This document shows, piece after piece, positions 50,667-59,449 of a DNA stretch of 64,000 bases. The translations under genes were made by a program, and so were the position numbers. The number at the start of each line of letters is the position of its first letter. The first letter of the stretch is position 1. The stretch comes from Ruthenibacterium lactatiformans (GTDB lineage Bacteria > Bacillota > Clostridia > Oscillospirales > Ruminococcaceae): the NCBI RefSeq assembly GCF_000949455.1, contig NZ_JXXK01000022.1:1-64000 (forward strand). Direction: 5' to 3'. The notes under the pieces are model-generated. The model saw only the letters and a program-made list of their open reading frames with translations, made no database searches and had not been told where the DNA came from.

Positions 50667-51926
50667 GTGGAAGTGGATATTTTGCTGCCCGCACCGGTGC
50701 GCAGCATTTTAAGCACGCTGCAGCAGCAGGGGCATTCCGCCTTTGCGGTGGGCGGCTGCGTGCGGGACAGCCTGATGGGGCGCGCGCCCCACGACTGGGA
50801 CGTGTGCACCTCCGCCCGCCCCGGGGAGATCAAAGCGGCGTTTCCCGGGAAATGTCTTTCGGCGCCGGGCATACGCCACGGCACCGTAACAGTGCTGCTG
50901 GAGCACACGCCCTATGAGGTAACGACTTTCCGCACCGACGGCGCGTACTCCGACCACCGCCGTCCGGACAGCGTGCGGTTCGTGCGCAGCGTCACCGACG
51001 ACCTGGCCCGGCGTGATTTTACCGTCAACGCCATGGCCTATTCGCCCGCAGCCGGGCTGATCGATCCCTTCGGCGGCGCGGCAGACCTTGCGGCAAAACG
51101 CCTGCGCTGCGTGGGAGAACCGGCGCGCCGCTTCTCCGAGGACGTGCTGCGCGTGCTGCGCATGGCGCGCTTTGCGGCCACCATGGGCTTTTCTGTGGAG
51201 CCGCAGACGGCCGCTGCCGCACTGGCGAAATGCGGCGCACTGACGGAGGTCGCCATAGAACGCAGCAGGGCGGAATTTTGCAAAATGCTCTGCGGCCGTC
51301 ATGTGGCGCGTGTGCTGCGCAATTACCGCGCGCTGTTCGAGCCGCTGCTGCCCTGTCTGTCTCATGTGTCGGACGCGGCGTGGGAAAATGCGGTAAGCGC
51401 TATTCAGGCCGCGCCGGACGATCTGACGGTGCGTATGGGCCTGCTGTTCTGTGCCGTGGAACCGGAGCAGGCCGCAATATTGTGCCCGGACGCAAAAACA
51501 GCGGAAATTGCGGCGCAGCTTGCGCTGTACGCCGACGCGCCGCTGCAGGCGCTGCCTCCCGTCATTCGGCGGTGGCTGCACACGCTGGGTCCGGAAGTGC
51601 TGCGGGGCCTGACGCTGCTGCAGGCGGCCCGGGCCGTAGCCCACGGCGACGGCGTGCGGCAGGATGACCTGCGGGATTTTGCCGCGGCGCTCGGCCGGAC
51701 GCTGGCTACGGGCGCGTGCTACGACCGATCGATGCTGGCCGTGAACGGCGCAGACGCGCTGGCGGCGGGCATTCGCGAGGGCGTGGCTGTGGGCGCCGCG
51801 CTGGAGGAGCTTTTGGAAAAGGTCATCGAGGGGACGCTGCCAAACAGCCGCGGCGTGCTGTTGGAGCAGCTTGCATCCATGGGCGGCACGGGCGCGGACA
51901 GCTGTGAGCAGGAGTCTCTGTTCTGA
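50667..51926 (+). CDS. cca: CCA-adding tRNA nucleotidyltransferase
   Basis: A 419-aa class II CCA-adding enzyme that builds or repairs tRNA 3' ends. Features: FAVGGCVRDSLMGRAPHDWDVCTSA (the G-G...DxD catalytic motif, 27-51), RHGTVTV, TDDLARRDFTVNAMAY and RFSEDVLRVLRMARFAATMGF (the ATP/CTP template helix region). The start is a GTG with AAGGAGG eight bases upstream. A terminator precedes it. The encoded CCA of the nearby tRNA-Arg fragment suggests it mainly repairs tRNA. Confidence 0.93.
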   Translation: MEVDILLPAPVRSILSTLQQQGHSAFAVGGCVRDSLMGRAPHDWDVCTSARPGEIKAAFPGKCLSAPGIRHGTVTVLLEHTPYEVTTFRTDGAYSDHRRPDSVRFVRSVTDDLARRDFTVNAMAYSPAAGLIDPFGGAADLAAKRLRCVGEPARRFSEDVLRVLRMARFAATMGFSVEPQTAAAALAKCGALTEVAIERSRAEFCKMLCGRHVARVLRNYRALFEPLLPCLSHVSDAAWENAVSAIQAAPDDLTVRMGLLFCAVEPEQAAILCPDAKTAEIAAQLALYADAPLQALPPVIRRWLHTLGPEVLRGLTLLQAARAVAHGDGVRQDDLRDFAAALGRTLATGACYDRSMLAVNGADALAAGIREGVAVGAALEELLEKVIEGTLPNSRGVLLEQLASMGGTGADSCEQESLF

Positions 51927-52031
51927 CGCGAGCCTTTGCTTTTGAAAAATGCAGCGAAGACGTTTTGGCATGTTCGGCGTTATATCCATGTGGAATAAAG
52001 AGCAGAAGAAACGGGGAAAGGCGGCGGCGCG

Positions 52032-52412
52032 ATGGACCGCAGACGGGTGTTCCGAAATGCGTTTTTGTGGAACGCGCTTGTATCGGCGCTGATGGCAGGG
52101 GCGGCATTATACGCGCGCTCCGGCGCGCGGGGCTGGCTTGCGGCCGGCTGGTGTATTGGTGTGGCGGCTTCGGCCGCGGCGCTGGCCTGCTTTTGCAAAG
52201 CATGGGCCGCCGCGCCAGACGGCACAGCGGTAACGGGCTGGTATCTTCTGCGGGTGGCGGCGATGTTGGCCGCTGTTGCGGGGACAGCGGCATTTTCCAT
52301 GGAAGGCGCGCTGGGGGCCATTCTGCCGCAGCTTGCACAGGGGCCGCTCCTTGCGGCGGCGATGCTGTGGGAGGAACGGCGCGAGCACAAAAAAGATGAA
52401 AGACCGCATTGA
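52032..52412 (+). CDS. Small membrane protein of unknown function
   Basis: 126 aa, alanine-rich, with about four membrane helices (ALVSALMAGAALYARSG, GWLAAGWCIGVAASAAALACF, LLRVAAMLAAVAGTAAF and LPQLAQGPLLAAAMLW) and charged ends. The ribosome site (GGGGAAAGG) is weak and distant. The layout recalls ATP-synthase-subunit-I-like proteins, but no signature is clear and no synthase genes are near. Confidence 0.5.
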   Translation: MDRRRVFRNAFLWNALVSALMAGAALYARSGARGWLAAGWCIGVAASAAALACFCKAWAAAPDGTAVTGWYLLRVAAMLAAVAGTAAFSMEGALGAILPQLAQGPLLAAAMLWEERREHKKDERPH

Positions 52413-52630
52413 CCGCCGCGAAGCAAGGCCGGATGAAGCTGCTTGAGAAGGCGGCTTTTGAAGCGGCAAAACATGCGTGAGGTTCAGGCGGCGCAGAGAG
52501 TCGAGACCGCCGCCCAGGCACCGGCCTTTGCGGCGTCCGGAATGGGCGTTGGGTATAGGCGGCGGCACAGAGATTCAGGGCGGCCGTCAAAACAGCAGCC
52601 TTCCCATTATTAAAAAAGGAGATGAGCGCG

Positions 52631-53767
52631 ATGGTGCATGGGCATACAGTGGCGGCGGTTATCGTGGCGGCGGGTGCGTCCCGCCGGATGGGATTCGACA
52701 AGCTGGCCTATCCGCTGGACGGCGGCACAGTTTTGGAAAAGAGCGTCCGCGCGTTCGATACGCACCCGGCCATAGACGAGATCCTATTGGTGGCGGGAGA
52801 AAACGCTCCGCAGGCAGCGCTGCTGGCCGCGGCCTGTGCCAAGCCCGCAAAGACCGTAGCTGGAGGTGCCACGCGCGTGCAGAGCGTGCGTGCGGGCCTG
52901 GATGCGGTGAATGCGGAATATGTGGCCATCCACGACGCGGCGCGCCCGTTCGTCACGCCTCAGGTGATATGGGATGCGCTGGAGGCCGCGTATGAAACAG
53001 GGGCAGCTGCGCCGGCCGTCCCGGTGAAGGACACCGTAAAGGTGGCGGCGGACGGCCTCGTGGTGGAAACGCCCGCGCGGGAAAAGCTGTACGCCGTGCA
53101 GACGCCGCAGTGTTTTCGCACCGCGCTGTACCGGCAAGTGCTGGCGCAGGTGTGCTGTGACGCAGTGACGGACGACTGTTCGGCCTTTGAACTGGCGGGC
53201 CTGCCTGTGCGGCTGACACAGGGCGATTACGCAAACTACAAGATCACTACGCGGGAGGATCTGCCCGCGCCGGAAAAAAACGGAGGGAACGGCATGCGCA
53301 TCGGGCATGGATATGACGTACACAGGCTGGTGGAAGGCCGCGCGCTGGTTTTAGGCGGTGTGACGGTGCCGTATGAAAAGGGGCTGCTTGGCCATTCGGA
53401 CGCGGATGTGCTGACGCATGCGGTGATGGACGCGCTGCTGGGCGCGGCCGCGCTGGGTGATATCGGAAAGCTGTTCCCCGACACCGACCCCGCTTACAAG
53501 GGCGCGGACAGCATTGCGCTGCTGCAGGAGGTTGGCCGTGTGCTGGCGCGCGCGGGCTGGGCGGCAGGCAACATCGACGCTACGCTTTTGTGCCAGGCGC
53601 CAAAGCTGGCGCCGCATATCCCCGCAATGCGGGAAAATCTGGCGGCGGCGCTGGGCATTTCCGCAGAGGATGTTTCCGTCAAGGCTACCACGGAGGAAAA
53701 GCTGGGCTTCACAGGCAGCGGCGAGGGCATTGCCGCACACAGCGTGTGCCTGCTGCGCCGGATATGA
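52631..53767 (+). CDS. ispDF: Bifunctional IspD-IspF (methylerythritol phosphate pathway)
   Basis: 378 aa. Residues 1-221 are IspD (VAAVIVAAGASRRMGFDKL nucleotide-binding loop; VAIHDAARPFV; VKDTVKV), which couples CTP to methylerythritol phosphate. Residues 222-378 are IspF (MRIGHGYDVHRLVEGR with metal ligands Asp and His; LLGHSDADVLTHAVMDALLGA; KATTEEKLGFTGSGEGIAA), which cyclises the later intermediate. A strong ribosome site (GGAGGG) before the IspF methionine (53,294) hints that IspF may also be made alone. The start at 52,631 is set by AAGGAG; an ATG 9 bp earlier overlaps that site. Confidence 0.95.
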   Translation: MVHGHTVAAVIVAAGASRRMGFDKLAYPLDGGTVLEKSVRAFDTHPAIDEILLVAGENAPQAALLAAACAKPAKTVAGGATRVQSVRAGLDAVNAEYVAIHDAARPFVTPQVIWDALEAAYETGAAAPAVPVKDTVKVAADGLVVETPAREKLYAVQTPQCFRTALYRQVLAQVCCDAVTDDCSAFELAGLPVRLTQGDYANYKITTREDLPAPEKNGGNGMRIGHGYDVHRLVEGRALVLGGVTVPYEKGLLGHSDADVLTHAVMDALLGAAALGDIGKLFPDTDPAYKGADSIALLQEVGRVLARAGWAAGNIDATLLCQAPKLAPHIPAMRENLAAALGISAEDVSVKATTEEKLGFTGSGEGIAAHSVCLLRRI

Positions 53768-53843
53768 GGGCGCATGCGGGACGAAGCGTAAAAATATGCG
53801 CGCGCCGTGCTTTTCTGCGGTAAAACTCTTTTGCGGCGGCCAT

Positions 53844-53974
53844 ATTTATGGTATAATATGTCCGTTTAGCGAATGCGAGCCGCAGGCGAAGTATGAACTT
53901 AGCGGTGTAGATACCATGTTTCTTAGTGAACACGAGCGGTGCGCGAAGTGTGAGCTTGGAAATATGGTATAGCC
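53844..53974 (+). repeat. 130-bp repeat with extended -10 motif, copy 1
   Basis: It starts ATGGTATAATATGTCCG (TATAAT at 53,852) and ends ATATGGTATAG. Inside, two ~50-bp units resemble each other (TTAGCGAATGCGAGC... and TTAGTGAACACGAGC..., each with GCGAAGT). ATACCATGTTTC and GAAATATGGTAT form an imperfect inverted pair. It is highly similar to copy 2 at 54,111. Confidence 0.8.
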
Positions 53975-54066
53975 ATAACCTCAAAGCCGCCGTTTGCGCG
54001 GCTGCGCGTGTGCGTTGCACGCGCCCCTGTGCCGGTGCGCAGGGCTTTGAGAACATTGAACCATGC

Positions 54067-54089
54067 AAAACCGCAGCAGGTGCGGTTTT
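54067..54089 (+). terminator. Terminator-like hairpin between repeat copies
   Basis: AAAACCGC and GCGGTTTT pair around a 7-nt loop and are followed by GTTG. It may end the ispDF transcript, though it lies 300 bp downstream. Confidence 0.5.
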
Positions 54090-54110
54090 GTTGAGGCCGC
54101 TTTGCAGCGT

Positions 54111-54240
54111 CATGGTATAATATGTCCGGTTGGTGAATGCGAGCCGCAGGCGAAGCATGAGCCTAGCGGCATAGATACCATGTTTCTTAGTGAACACGAG
54201 CGGTACGCGAAGTGCGAGCTTAGAAATATGGTATAATATA
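54111..54240 (+). repeat. 130-bp repeat with extended -10 motifs, copy 2
   Basis: The same structure as copy 1, with TATAAT at 54,116-54,121 at the start and again at 54,232-54,237 at the end, each in the context TGGTATAAT (extended -10). A degraded third start (ATCCGTTTGGCAGATGCAGA) follows. The last TATAAT could drive cdaA 185 bp downstream. Confidence 0.8.
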
Positions 54241-54423
54241 TCCGTTTGGCAGATGCAGACCGAAAGCGGAGCGGAAGCCTGGAAACAGGGTATACGGATC
54301 AATGGCTTGTTTGGGTTTCTCCGCAGCGTGCAGATGGCGGGCCGCGCAGCCGCGCGCGGCAGAGGAGCGCGGCGAATTTTTAATTTCCCCGGCATGCCGG
54401 GGCGGCGGAACGGAGGCCGGAAG

Positions 54424-55305
54424 GTGACGGAGCAGTTACAGTCCATCTGGTATAATTTCATATTGAACGTCAAGGGGAATTTTAACCCCATCGTGGATCT
54501 TTTGGACATCCTCGTGGTGACGTTTTTAATTTACGAGGCCATCTCGCTGGTGCGCCAGACGCGCACCGCGCAGCTTGCAAAGGGCATCATTGCCGTGCTG
54601 CTGGCGTATGCCGTGGCAAATCTGCTGGGCATGCGCACACTGGCGTGGCTCATCAACAGTATCATGAGCTTCGGCATCATTGCGTTGGTGGTGGTGTTCC
54701 AGCCGGAACTGCGCCGCGCGCTGGAACAGGTGGGACGCACAAGCCTGTTCGGCATGCAGCTGTTCAAAGGCAAGGCGGACCCGGGGGATCTGCGCGCCAA
54801 ATGGCAGAGCGCCATCGTGGCGGTGTGCGATTCCGCCGAGCAGCTGGCCGATTCCCGCACGGGCGCGCTGGTGGTGCTGGAGCGCCGCACCAATCTTTCC
54901 GAGATCATCAAAACAGGCACCGTGCTCAACGCCGATATTACGCCGGAGATGCTGGGCACGATATTCTATGAAGGCACGCCGCTGCACGACGGCGCCGTTG
55001 TTGTGCGCGACGGCCGTATCGAGGCCGCGGGCTGCTTTTTGCCGCTTTCAAACAACCTGGAGATCGGCAAGGACATGGGTACGCGCCACCGCGCGGCCCT
55101 TGGCATGAGCGAGAATTCCGACGCGGTTGTCGTGGTTGTGAGCGAGGAGACCGGCATCATCTCGCTGGCCAAAAACGGCGTGCTCATCCGCCGGCTGGAC
55201 AGGCAGAATCTGTTCAACCTGCTGGAGGGTGACATGGTCCCGCCGGCCGTCGAAGAGAAAAAACGCCCGTTCTGGAGGAGAAAGCATGAAAAACAACACG
55301 AATAA
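54424..55305 (+). CDS. cdaA: Diadenylate cyclase CdaA
   Basis: 293 aa: three N-terminal membrane helices (IVDLLDILVVTFLIYEAI; GIIAVLLAYAVANLL; LINSIMSFGIIALVVVF) and the DAC domain with the catalytic DGAVVV and GTRHRAALG motifs. It joins two ATP into c-di-AMP, the essential osmolyte and cell-wall signal. The start is GTG with GGAGG seven bases upstream; residues encoded further upstream lie in the repeat region. The C-terminus overlaps cdaR by 20 nt, the conserved pairing with its regulator. Confidence 0.94.
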   Translation: MTEQLQSIWYNFILNVKGNFNPIVDLLDILVVTFLIYEAISLVRQTRTAQLAKGIIAVLLAYAVANLLGMRTLAWLINSIMSFGIIALVVVFQPELRRALEQVGRTSLFGMQLFKGKADPGDLRAKWQSAIVAVCDSAEQLADSRTGALVVLERRTNLSEIIKTGTVLNADITPEMLGTIFYEGTPLHDGAVVVRDGRIEAAGCFLPLSNNLEIGKDMGTRHRAALGMSENSDAVVVVVSEETGIISLAKNGVLIRRLDRQNLFNLLEGDMVPPAVEEKKRPFWRRKHEKQHE

Positions 55306-56611
55306 CGCTCCCTCGAACGCGTCCTCCCAGGCAAAACCCATGGGCCGGTTTGAAAAACTGTTTTCCAACCGGTGGTTTGCAATGGCGGTTTCCGCAATGC
55401 TGGCCGTGCTGCTTTGGCTTGTTGTCATAGCGCAGGAGCCGACGCAGACACGCACCATTACTGTGTCCGGTGTTTCCTATGATTACAATTCAGCTTTGTA
55501 TACCGGTGCGTCTTTGGACATTGTGAAACGCGAGGATACTAAGGTCAGCGTGGTGATTTCGGGTGACAGCAGCGCGATCAATGAGGTAGACCCCGCCGAC
55601 ATCGTCGTGTATCCCGATTATACCGAGGTTTCCCGTTCAGGCATGCCCGGCGAATACACGCTGCGGCTGCAGGCGCGCCGCGCGGATACGTCTTTGACAA
55701 AATTTGATATCGACTCCATCTCGCCCGCATATGTGGACGTGACGTTTGCGCAGATCGGCACGCAGAAATTCACCGTGGAAGTGGAAGCCAGCGTGGACCC
55801 GGCCGAGGGGTATTATCTGGGCGAAAAGCAGGCCTCCCCCGCCGAGGTGACGCTGCGCGGGCCTGTGGACGAACTGGCGCGCGTGGCGCGGGTGGTGGCC
55901 CGCGTGGAGAGCGATGAAAAGCGCGACCGCACGATGCTGGACAGTGCGGCGCTGGAATTTCTGGACGCGGACGGCCATGCCATCACAGACAGCAGCATCA
56001 CGGTGCTGGAGGGTGAACAGGTGGAGGTGACGATCCCTGTACTGAAGCTGAAGGAGGTGCCGCTGAAGTTTGAGTTCAGCAATGTGCCGGCAGGATACGA
56101 CCCCGCCGAGCTGAACGCCAGCATCTCCCCGGCGACCATCCGCATCGCCGGTGCGGCGGATACGGTGGACGGTATCGAAAGCGTGAACGCGGGCTTCATC
56201 AACCTGGCGCGGGTCCAGTTGGGCAAGGCCGAGACACTGAAGATCCAGCTGAGCGAAGGACTTGTGAATGTGGATGACGTGCAGGAGGCCACAGTTACTT
56301 TTGATACCAGCGGCTACGGCGAGCCGCGCGCCATCACGGTGAGCGATATCCGCGTGGTGAACGCGCCCTCCGGTGTGGATGTGAAGGTCATCACCGAAAG
56401 CATCAACAATGTAACGCTGGTGGGCGAGGCCGAGGAGCTGGCGGCCATCTCGCCATCGGACGTCATCGCACAGGTGGACGCCTCGGCGCAGAATATTACG
56501 GTAAAGGGAAGCGGACAGCAGCAATTCAGCGCGCAGATCATCGTTACGGGCACAAAGACGGTGTTCGCCACGGGGGCGTACTCCGTGCTGTGCGACATCA
56601 CGGTGAAGTGA
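55286..56611 (+). CDS. cdaR: CdaR (YbbR-domain) regulator of CdaA
   Basis: 441 aa with one N-terminal membrane helix (WFAMAVSAMLAVLLWLVVIAQ) and an extracytoplasmic part of about four YbbR repeats (for example TQTRTITVSGVSYD..., AYVDVTFAQIGTQKFTVEVEAS, VEVTIPVLKLKEVPLKFEFSNVPAGYD, EAEELAAISPSDVIAQVDAS). CdaR modulates CdaA at the membrane. GGAGGAGAAAGC sets the ATG within the end of cdaA. Confidence 0.92.
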   Translation: MKNNTNNAPSNASSQAKPMGRFEKLFSNRWFAMAVSAMLAVLLWLVVIAQEPTQTRTITVSGVSYDYNSALYTGASLDIVKREDTKVSVVISGDSSAINEVDPADIVVYPDYTEVSRSGMPGEYTLRLQARRADTSLTKFDIDSISPAYVDVTFAQIGTQKFTVEVEASVDPAEGYYLGEKQASPAEVTLRGPVDELARVARVVARVESDEKRDRTMLDSAALEFLDADGHAITDSSITVLEGEQVEVTIPVLKLKEVPLKFEFSNVPAGYDPAELNASISPATIRIAGAADTVDGIESVNAGFINLARVQLGKAETLKIQLSEGLVNVDDVQEATVTFDTSGYGEPRAITVSDIRVVNAPSGVDVKVITESINNVTLVGEAEELAAISPSDVIAQVDASAQNITVKGSGQQQFSAQIIVTGTKTVFATGAYSVLCDITVK

Positions 56612-56613
56612 CG

Positions 56614-58200
56614 ATGCTGCTGGTGAGAGATATCCGCCTGCCGCTTGCGGCGGGCGAACAGGAGGCTGTGGCGGCGGCCCTGAAAAAAACAGGGCTGCCG
56701 CGTCACGGCATAAAAAATACGGGCATTGCGAAGCTTTCGGTGGACGCACGGCATGGAAGGCCCAGCCTTGTGTACACCGTTGCCCTGGAACTTGCCGACG
56801 AGGGTGCGGAGCGTTCGTTCGAACGCTTTGCGCCCTATGTTTCAATAGCGGCGCCCGCCGCATTTACTGTGCATAACGGCACACGGCCGCTGGCGCATTC
56901 GCCGGTGGTGTGCGGCTTTGGCCCGGCGGGACTGTTTGCGGCGCTTCTGTTGGCGCGGCAGGGGTTCCGGCCCATCGTGCTGGAGCGGGGGCCGGCCATG
57001 GAGCAGCGCGCACAGGCGGTGGAGCGCTTCAACGCGGCGGGCCTGCTGGACGAAAACGCCAATATCCAGTTCGGCGAAGGCGGCGCGGGTACGTTTTCAG
57101 ACGGCAAGCTCACCACACGCATCAACGACCCGCTGTGTGCTTTTGTCACCCGGACGCTGCTGGCGCATGGCGCGCCCCGGGATATTGCCTACAAGCAGAA
57201 GCCGCACATCGGCACCGATGCGCTGCGGGATGTTATTGTGTCTATCCGGCGGGAGGTCGAGGCGCTGGGCGGGAAGGTGCTTTTCAACACGCCGCTCACC
57301 GGCCTGCGCGTGCGGGACGGGCGGCTTGCGGCGGTGTGCACGCCGCAGGGCGAGCTGCCCTGCGGTGCGCTGCTGCTCGCGCCGGGGCACTCGGCCCGGG
57401 ATACATTTGAAATGCTGGACGGCGCGGGTTTTACTCTGCAGGCAAAGCCTTTTTCGGTGGGCTTTCGGGCCGAGCACCTGCAGCGCCGCATTGAAGAAAG
57501 CCTTTACCACGATGCGGCGGGCCATCCGGCTTTGCCGAGGGGTGAGTACCAGCTTTCCCAGCATGTGGGCGGACGGTGCGTTTACACCTTCTGTATGTGT
57601 CCGGGCGGCAGCGTGGTGGCGGCCGCCAGCGAAACGGGCCGCGCAGTGACCAACGGCATGAGCCTTCACGCGCGGGATGGAGAAAACGCCAACGCCGCCG
57701 TGGTGGTGAGTGTGAACGAAGCGGATTTCGGCGGCGATGCCCGGCGTGCCATTGCGTTTCAGCGGGAGCTGGAGACAAAGGCATACGCAGCGGGCGGCGG
57801 CGGCTACGCGGCGCCCGCCGAAAATGTGCGCAGCTTTTTGGAAGGCGCAGGCACGCTGCACACCGGCGTGGTGAAGCCCACCTACCCGCGCGGCGTGACA
57901 GCCTGTGATCTGGGCAGCCTGCTTCCCGGTGAGCTTACGGGCGCTCTGCGCGCAGGGCTTTCGGCCTTTGAGCGGAAGCTGCGCGGCTATACCGCGCCGG
58001 AGGCGGTGCTCACCGGGCTGGAGACGCGCACGTCCAGCCCCGTGCGCCTGCCGCGGGATGAAAACGGCGAGAGCACCGATGTGCGGGGCGTTTGGCCCTG
58101 CGGCGAGGGGCCAGGCTACGCGGGCGGTATCATGTCCGCGGCAGTGGATGGCCTGCGGGCCGCCGCACGCGTGGCGCAGAATTTTTCTCCCGCACCTTGA
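56614..58200 (+). CDS. FAD-dependent oxidoreductase (COG2509 type)
   Basis: 528 aa. A short N-terminal domain (MLLVRDIRLPLAAGEQEAVAAALKKTGL) precedes an FAD-binding fold with VVCGFGPAGLFAALLLA near 100, VLERG and the conserved NIQFGEGGAGTFSDGKLTTR. It ends with WPCGEGPGYAGGIMSAAVDGLRAA, the second FAD signature. This uncharacterised family is widespread in Clostridia and often lies beside cdaA-cdaR or glmM; the substrate is unknown. It starts 2 bp after cdaR. Confidence 0.9.
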   Translation: MLLVRDIRLPLAAGEQEAVAAALKKTGLPRHGIKNTGIAKLSVDARHGRPSLVYTVALELADEGAERSFERFAPYVSIAAPAAFTVHNGTRPLAHSPVVCGFGPAGLFAALLLARQGFRPIVLERGPAMEQRAQAVERFNAAGLLDENANIQFGEGGAGTFSDGKLTTRINDPLCAFVTRTLLAHGAPRDIAYKQKPHIGTDALRDVIVSIRREVEALGGKVLFNTPLTGLRVRDGRLAAVCTPQGELPCGALLLAPGHSARDTFEMLDGAGFTLQAKPFSVGFRAEHLQRRIEESLYHDAAGHPALPRGEYQLSQHVGGRCVYTFCMCPGGSVVAAASETGRAVTNGMSLHARDGENANAAVVVSVNEADFGGDARRAIAFQRELETKAYAAGGGGYAAPAENVRSFLEGAGTLHTGVVKPTYPRGVTACDLGSLLPGELTGALRAGLSAFERKLRGYTAPEAVLTGLETRTSSPVRLPRDENGESTDVRGVWPCGEGPGYAGGIMSAAVDGLRAAARVAQNFSPAP

Positions 58201-58255
58201 GCGGGAGGCTGGAACCCGACGGAAAAATCGAATATCCACCATATCGGAGGAACCT

Positions 58256-59419
58256 ATGAACGACCCGTACAACGGAAATGGACGCAAAAGCCCGGAGGAC
58301 GACCTGGGCAGAAGCATTGAAAAAGAAGTGAAGGAAACCATCGGAACCGTGGCGGCCGCGCTGCAGGACGCCGCGCGAGAAGTGAGTACCTCGCTGCGGG
58401 ACAACGAAAGCGTGCAGCGTACCGTGAAAGACCTGGGCGCTGCGGCCAGGGACGGCGTGCAGGGCATCCAGAGCGCCATCGCCCAGGCACAGAAAAATGC
58501 TGAGAAGGAAAAGCGGCGCCGCAAACGGCGGGATTATGCAAAAAAGGCAAACGGCGCGCTCAGCGAGGCGGGCGGCCTGATGCTGCCTGCGGGCATTTTG
58601 GCGGCGTGCGCGTTTTCTGCTTTTGAACCGGGGGACCCGGCCGGAGCGTTGATCCTGGGGTTCATTTCGCTGTGGTTTTTCGCAGGCGCATTTGGCGCAT
58701 TTCTCAAATCGCGCACGCTGCGGCGTATCGCCACATACCAAAGCGTGCTGGGCGAGCGTTCCTACTGCACACTGCAGGAGCTTTCGGAGCTTACAGGCAA
58801 AAGCCAGGGAGCCGTCCGCAAAGATCTGTTCCGACTGATCAGCTCGGGAAAATATGAGGATGTTTACCTTGCGCCGGACGGCACGCGCCTGTTTTCGGGC
58901 GAGACGGCGTACCGGCTGTATCTGGCCCAGCGGCAGGCGCAGCAGGAAGCCGGGGCCCGGCGGCAGGCGCAGCCCGCACGGCCGGAGCCGGCGGGCGTTC
59001 TGGCTGAGTGCCGCGCATTTTTGAGCGATCTGCGTGAACAGCAGCGCCTTATCAGCGACGCGCCCGTACTGGAGCAGGTGCAGCGCATCGAGGAGCAGAC
59101 AGTGCAGATCATCGCCTGGCTGGAAAAGCACCCCGGCGGCGAGAGCCAGATCCGCAGGTTTGTCAGCTACTACATGCCCACCACGCTCAAACTGCTGCGC
59201 ACTTACAACGAGGTGGACCCGCAGGCCGACAGCAGTGCTGTTGCCGCGGAAATACAGACGGATATCTGCGGTATCCTGTACACCATCAACACCGCGTTCC
59301 AGAGCCTGCAGGACAACCTGCTGAAGGATACTGCGATGGACGTTTCCGCCGAGATCTCGGCGCTGGAAACAGTGCTGGCCCAGGAGGGCCTGACCAAAGA
59401 CGAGCTGCTCGGCCGGTAG
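58256..59419 (+). CDS. XpaC-like membrane protein, first tandem copy
   Basis: 387 aa. A helical, amphipathic N-terminus (IEKEVKETIGTVAAALQDAAREVSTSL) and basic stretch precede two membrane helices (GLMLPAGILAACAFSAF and ALILGFISLWFFAGAFGAFL). A winged-helix-like segment follows (YCTLQELSELTGKSQGAVRKDLFRLISSGKYEDVYLAPDG), then the C-terminal XpaC domain (FVSYYMPTTLKLLRTYNEV...MDVSAEISALETVLAQEGL). XpaC was named after indolyl-phosphate hydrolysis, but no catalytic residues are evident. GGAGGAACCT sets the start. A paralogue follows. Confidence 0.85.
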   Translation: MNDPYNGNGRKSPEDDLGRSIEKEVKETIGTVAAALQDAAREVSTSLRDNESVQRTVKDLGAAARDGVQGIQSAIAQAQKNAEKEKRRRKRRDYAKKANGALSEAGGLMLPAGILAACAFSAFEPGDPAGALILGFISLWFFAGAFGAFLKSRTLRRIATYQSVLGERSYCTLQELSELTGKSQGAVRKDLFRLISSGKYEDVYLAPDGTRLFSGETAYRLYLAQRQAQQEAGARRQAQPARPEPAGVLAECRAFLSDLREQQRLISDAPVLEQVQRIEEQTVQIIAWLEKHPGGESQIRRFVSYYMPTTLKLLRTYNEVDPQADSSAVAAEIQTDICGILYTINTAFQSLQDNLLKDTAMDVSAEISALETVLAQEGLTKDELLGR

Positions 59420-59449
59420 GGCGGGCGGGGAAGAAGGGAGCGCTGGAGT

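Larger units (their letters stand above)
53768..54423. other. Repeat-rich gene-free stretch upstream of cdaA
   Basis: This 656-bp interval encodes no convincing protein; short open frames in it come from the repeats. It contains two 130-bp direct repeats, a partial third (54,228-54,290), three extended -10 motifs and a terminator-like hairpin. It separates ispDF from the cdaA run and likely holds the promoter of the latter. Confidence 0.7.

Noticed and set aside
53926..54240. Short frames starting MNTSG in both 130-bp repeats, apparently similar proteins.
   Set aside because: The similarity comes from the repeat DNA; no ribosome sites, and the frames run on into unrelated sequence.
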